NCBI RefSeq assembly: GCF_022965805.1
Contig: NC_133110.1
Location: 36,022,317-36,086,316 of the forward strand
From: Primulina eburnea
Lineage: Eukaryota > Streptophyta > Magnoliopsida > Lamiales > Gesneriaceae
Direction: 5' to 3'
Length of the DNA: 64,000 bases
Of this stretch, positions 59,491 through 64,000 are shown in pieces (the stretch's first letter is position 1; each line of letters starts with the position of its first letter). A program made the position numbers and the translations under genes. The notes beneath the pieces are model-generated. The model was not told where the DNA came from, did no database searches, and worked only from the letters and a program-made list of their open reading frames with translations.

Positions 59491-59993
59491 ATGACATCGT
59501 CGAGAAATAGTTCAGGAGCTAGGAATCAAGATGAATTATCCTCAACTGCAAGATGAGCTAACCCTGTCAACATGATGAATATCGTCGCTCCCAAGCAATC
59601 GGAAACCAAAGAAAGGAACATTGTATTTCACGATAAGAGCAAAATCCAAGAAGTATGTTTGACATATTTCGGTAGTTCATGCAACTCTGTCGACAATCAC
59701 TAGCAAGAAACTTTGATGAAATAATCGAAGGTTTCAGAGATTTTAAGAAACATATGATCGAGTTCTTGAAAATTATTTATTTTCAACCCACCCAAGTTAT
59801 ACGACACCCCTTATGCACAACAAGCTGAAGAATAGCTAATCAAAATTGAAAGGATTTTTTCAGTTCTTAACTATTCTAAGGAACATAAAGTGAACTTTGT
59901 AGTGTATTAGTTCGAGATAGCAACATATCATTGGTGGAAAGTCGTGGATCATCGGTGGAAGAAAATCAACACTCCCAAAATACAGACTATTTT

Positions 59994-61862
59994 TGTAATG
60001 CCTGAAGTAAATATCACAAGTTGTTGATTTAGTAATGTGAGATTACTAAATAATTAATGATTTTAAAGAATGAAATATGACATATCTTGGTCCTATGAAG
60101 TCCAAATGATTTGAAATTTGGATATAACGTAGAAAACTCAAAGATATAGAAGTTTCATGTTTTGAGTTTTGGGAAATTTGGTCATTTGACTGGTCCAAAG
60201 AGATATACCAGTGTTAAAATGTTAAATATTATTTATTATATTTTATTTTATTATTTTATTAATATAATATAATATAATATTTAAAAAAAAGTAATAAAAA
60301 AATTAATTAATTAAGACGATAAATTTGAAACTCTTCACGTGAGTTTCCTTCATTTTCGGCATAACATTGTAATAGAGGGATTGGGATTTAAGAGAGAAAA
60401 TATCATTTTGATTTTCGGTTTATCCAATCGACGAACCGACTTCAGTTTTGGAATCGTTGACACGAGGTCTTCGATTTGAGGTATAAATTTTATAGTTTTG
60501 GTGATGTTTGAAATTCGTCGATTTCTGGATTAAATCTGATAAATTGTTAAATCATACTGAAATTGAAGATTGTTGAGTAGTGTATGATTTTGACGAAGTA
60601 GAGAAGATTATTGTGTTATTGTTTTGAATTATTCCTAATTTATTATAATTAGGGATTTTAATCGTTGAGTTGACATTGGAGAGTTGTTTGTCAGTTGTTA
60701 TTAATTCTGATTATATATTCGGAGTCTACGAAGTATAGGCTACACGTTGATATAAAATTTTCGTAATTTGACGGATGTTGTAAAATAGCCTATTATTTGA
60801 AGTTAATTAATTAGGGTGTATTTGATGGTAGTATTGTGAATCAAATACACCAGAATATTAAATTGTTGAACAATACGAATTTATAATCGAGTTTTATATT
60901 TTGTTGAATTAATTGTTGTTGGGCTATTTGATATTATATGTTGAGGCTGTTATTATTGTGTTGATACGGTGACAATGATCTGATATTTTCGTGGAATTAT
61001 TTAGATACATCACAAGCCTCGGAATCAAAAAAATAGCCAGATTTTATATATACTTGATTATCAGGTACGTGTTGACGTACGAGCATATGTTGTTATTGTT
61101 TAGTATTGATGAATACTATTGCGTTGAACGATGATGAATCACCGGAATTGGGTGATTTGATATTATATTTGTTGTTGTTTATTATTGTTGATATTGTTGA
61201 CTATCGTTGTTGGGAGACGTCTCGTTGATGTTGTCACGTTGATGTTGTTCGTTCAACGATATTGTTGTTGCCGGAGTTGGGGTGCGACGTATCGTTGATG
61301 TTATTCGTTCGACGATATTGCTGTCGCCGGTGTTGGGGTGCGACGTATCGTCGATGTTGTTGTTCGTTCGACGATATTGCTGTCGCCGGTGTTGGGGTGC
61401 GACGTATCGTCGATGTTGTTGCATTGTGATGTTGAGATTGTTGTTGGCTGATTGTCCAGAAACGGCAAAGGGGGTATTTCTATTATGATTTCAGTTATAT
61501 TTTATGTTGTAATATAACTGTTATGTATTACGACGATGATTGTTGTATATGCTCACCTTTGAGGGCTGTTTCTGTTGGGCAGGTTACATGACTATGCGTG
61601 AGACAGGATAGTGGTGAAGGACTAGGTGTGTCTAGTCAAACAGTCCTGTAGTTGATAGTAGATAGAGACAGTATAGCTTATTGTCTTATTTGAGTTGTAT
61701 GTGTGCATTTATTATACTGTTTCTGTTACACTGACGTAGATAGTGTGGTGATTGCACTATTTTGTCGTATATGCATTATATTATTACGTCGTCGAAAAGA
61801 AAAATTTTATGGATATGACGTCACATGTTGCATGATTACGTGGCGAAGTTTGGGGTGCCACA
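59994..61862 (+). mobile_element. Solo LTR (gypsy-type), 1869 bp
   Basis: Begins TGTAATGCCTGAAG and ends GGGGTGCCACA. ATTTT flanks both ends (59989-59993 and 61863-61867) as a 5-bp target duplication. There is no internal domain, so unequal recombination between two LTRs is the likely origin. It contains the minisatellite at 61239-61420. Confidence 0.78.
61239..61420 (+). repeat. GC-richer minisatellite, three units of about 56-59 bp
   Basis: Unit core: CGTTGATGTTGTTCGTTC, then GACGATATTGCTGTCGCC, then GGTGTTGGGGTGCGACGTAT. The second and third units are nearly identical; the first is more diverged. Confidence 0.85.
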
Positions 61863-62144
61863 ATTTTTTTGCGGGATTTTGAGGCCAAATACGTCACCCA
61901 ATTAATACTTAACATGCGAGAATGCAAATTCATGGAACAAGTTTAAGGTTCTTTAACCGTGGGACAATACGAAGCGAAATTCCACTGTTTGCTTCATTAT
62001 GCTCCTCATTACCTAGGAGATGAGGTAAGAAAGACAGAGAAATTTGTGAAAGCCCTCAACCTTGATATTCGATGGGCAACTTTATCTGTTGAAGCCTCAA
62101 ATTATATATCCGCTGTCAACCAAGCATTTCGCGTGGAGGCATAG

Positions 62145-63448
62145 ATTTTGTGAACTCCTTCACTAAAATAGACAGATCCACTCTCCTTACTTAATTAGTT
62201 GTTAAGCTAACTTCTACATCTTCCATCATATGATATTAACTTATAAACTTCTGTATAAGCAATATGTTTGATATCTATCGAACTACAATCATCAATTCAA
62301 CTCCTTGAACTTGACTATCTCAACGGAAACATAATCTGATACTTGTGTGACCCTCAATAGTTTATGGATATAGCTATCCACGGGTTCACGATTTTATGTA
62401 ATTCAGAATAACATTTATTCTTATTCGGGCTTACCCTAAATAATCACATTCTTTTTATCAACTCATTGATGAAGAATGTCAGAACTCAAGTCTGATTGCA
62501 CCCATCGAATCATATTAAGAGAGTCTAGTAGCATCGCTTCATGATCTTCTAAGTATTACTGATAGTTTCTGCAAGAACTTTAAGTTACGATTAGCGTACA
62601 ATATGGTTTCTTCTACTCATATATCCCGATCGAATCTGTAACAATTGATATATCGAGAGTTATAAATTAATTCGATAACGATAAGATATATATTTGAGTA
62701 ATAACAGTGATCTGATATGTGCAACTGAGGAAACACTTTTCCAAAATGTACATTTTTACTCTGGCCAGATATTCCTTACACTATTAACTCATCAAATTAT
62801 ATAAGATATATTCACCCGTAGGCAAACGCCAAATCCCCAACTACAATTCATTGGATCCTACGTATTTTGAAACTACATCCAACCTCATCACCTGATGACC
62901 CCCTCAATGGAGTAGGTAAACATATCAAAGTACATGCTAGTCTGTAGAGCCTCTACGTTGTCCTGAGTCAAATAACTAATGTTGTACCACCATAAGTGTG
63001 GACTATTCCACTCGATAAGTGATAATCACTTGGACAGTCCGAGAGCGGGTTATGCAACGCATCATCAAATGATCATCTATCTGTACAAATGGACATCTTC
63101 ATGTTAATGCCAATTAAACATATCGTTTACATCACAATTGATAGTTTCAAGCTCAAGCGACCTTTTATCTTTATTTTAGGTGGTTGGTTCGACTGCAAAC
63201 GATACACTTTCTATTGAGTTTCATGATCTTATTTTACAAGGAGGCAGACCTCATGGTCTCTATTATATATTCAAAGACTTTATCTATATAGTTTGCAGGA
63301 ATATATAGATAAATTAAATGTCACAATTTGATAAAACAATAAAATATTATTAAAATATAGATTGTTTTTAAGTAAAAGTCAACAAAGCCAGATCACAAGT
63401 TGATTCGATGGTCACCTACTCTAAAATCACACATATACAAAAAGGCAA
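62145..63448. other. No gene; probable retrotransposon non-coding remnant
   Basis: No ORF of note. The composition and strings such as CACTTGGACAGTCCGAGAGC and CTCTACGTTGTCCTGAG resemble plant LTR sequence I associate with copia elements, read in reverse, but no partner copy exists in the window. Confidence 0.35.
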
Positions 63449-63625
63449 AAACTTGTGTGAGACGGTCTCACGGGTCGTATTTGTGAGACGGATATATTAT
63501 TTGGGTCATCCATGAAAAAGTATTACATTTTATGCTAAGAGTATTATTTTTTATTGTGAATATGTGTAGGATTTACCCGTCTCACAGATTATGATCCGTG
63601 AGACGGTCTCACATGAGACCCACTC
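63449..63625 (-). repeat. GTGAGACGGTCTCAC-family dispersed repeat, copy 5
   Basis: AACTTGTGTGAGACGGTCTC to GACGGTCTCACATGAGACCC; same orientation as copy 3, well preserved. Confidence 0.82.
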
Positions 63626-63639
63626 ATACAAAAATATCC

Positions 63640-63955
63640 AAAGAAGAAGAGTGGTCAAGTCTATGGAAAATCTCAGCGCCTCCGAATATTCGATCATTTT
63701 TGCGGCGACCGGTGCGTGACTTCCTACCTTATCGATTAAAACTTCAATACAGACATGACGAGTACCTTTTTGTTGTGTTATCAGTGAGTCAAGTTTTGAA
63801 AACAGCTGGCATGTGTTTATTGATTGCACATATGCAAAGGAACGATGGGCTGTGACAAACCTTTGTAGGTTAGTGACAAATTTTGCGAGAGGAGCTGCTT
63901 CTTTTTCGGATTGGTTGTTTGACTGTGAAGAAATGCCCTATCTTCAACTCTCGGT
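63640..63955 (+). pseudogene. LINE C-terminal (zf-RVT) fragment
   Basis: Frame 63646 onward reads EEWSSLWKISAPPNIRSFLRR and DFLPYRLKLQYRH, then after a shift SWHVFIDCTYAKERW. This is the zinc-binding RVT-associated region at the end of plant LINE reverse transcriptases. Frames are broken. Confidence 0.65.
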
Positions 63956-64000
63956 GTAACATAGATTAACCTACTCGACTGTGTTTCCAAATATTTATGC

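Larger units (their letters stand above)
59491..62144 (+). pseudogene. Gypsy gag relic split by a solo LTR
   Basis: Left part 59491-59993 starts ATGACATCGTCG and decays, ending near TYHWWKVVDHRWKKINTPK. The right part 61868-62144 continues the retrotransposon gag domain: FEAKYVTQLILNMRE, then LTVGQYEAKFHCLLHYAPHYLGDE and FVKALNLDIRWATL. Several stops are present on both sides. Pol is not found downstream. Confidence 0.7.

Noticed and set aside
61239..61420. CRISPR-like array
   Set aside because: Three long adjacent units without unique spacers in a plant LTR; not CRISPR.
61182..61424. Gln/Arg-repeat peptide
   Set aside because: It is a by-product of the minisatellite on the antisense strand.

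Overview
The window is nuclear DNA of a flowering plant: intron-bearing genes with GT-AG borders, Ty3/gypsy and Ty1/copia retrotransposons, LINE pieces, Mutator-like (MULE), hAT-like and Harbinger-like DNA elements, and an endogenous caulimovirid-like sequence. Gene content and repeat types fit a eudicot. An asterid such as a Lamiales species is my guess from the repeat families, not something the sequence proves.

Layout. 1-6745: a very young gypsy (chromovirus-type) element with an uninterrupted 1472-residue gag-pol, inserted in the 3' end of an older MULE transposase (6746-9115, minus). 9.1-17.5 kb: AT-rich sequence with an unrecognised short ORF, a decayed purple acid phosphatase locus (11765-13718) and a second fragment of the same family (14298-14607), then duplicated promoter-type sequence and small repeats. 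17.48-26.6 kb is the only clearly genic island. It holds a seven-exon monoacylglycerol-lipase-like alpha/beta hydrolase (18160-22842, plus) and, convergent to it, an eight-exon NatD-type N-terminal acetyltransferase (23954-26581, minus). 26.7-30.5 kb: small repeats, a LINE fragment and hAT-like elements. 30581-38943: a copia element (minus) whose reverse transcriptase gene is split by a 3.3-kb internally deleted gypsy derivative; both insertions have perfect target duplications.

40603-57495 is the most unusual region. A 7.87-kb unit holds caulimovirid-type genes (coat protein, movement protein, protease/reverse transcriptase/RNase H, a downstream ORF) and a promoter/poly(A) module. It is bounded by about 95-bp terminal inverted repeats and a 9-bp target duplication, the signature of a Mutator-type DNA transposon rather than of ordinary viral integration. 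Immediately beside it, sharing the same 9-mer target, is a 9-kb MULE with long inverted repeats. That MULE carries a dead transposase (plus) and a convergent plant-mobile-domain gene (minus), and a hAT-like element sits in its right arm. 57.5-64 kb: a gypsy gag relic split by a solo LTR with target duplication, repeat remnants and a LINE tail.

Apart from the two island genes, the content is layered transposon insertion: MULE then gypsy at the left; copia then deleted gypsy in the middle; an LTR-like target, then MULE plus viral unit, then hAT at the right. Exon borders, inverted repeats and target duplications were read by eye; homology calls rest on recognised motifs and no database was searched.
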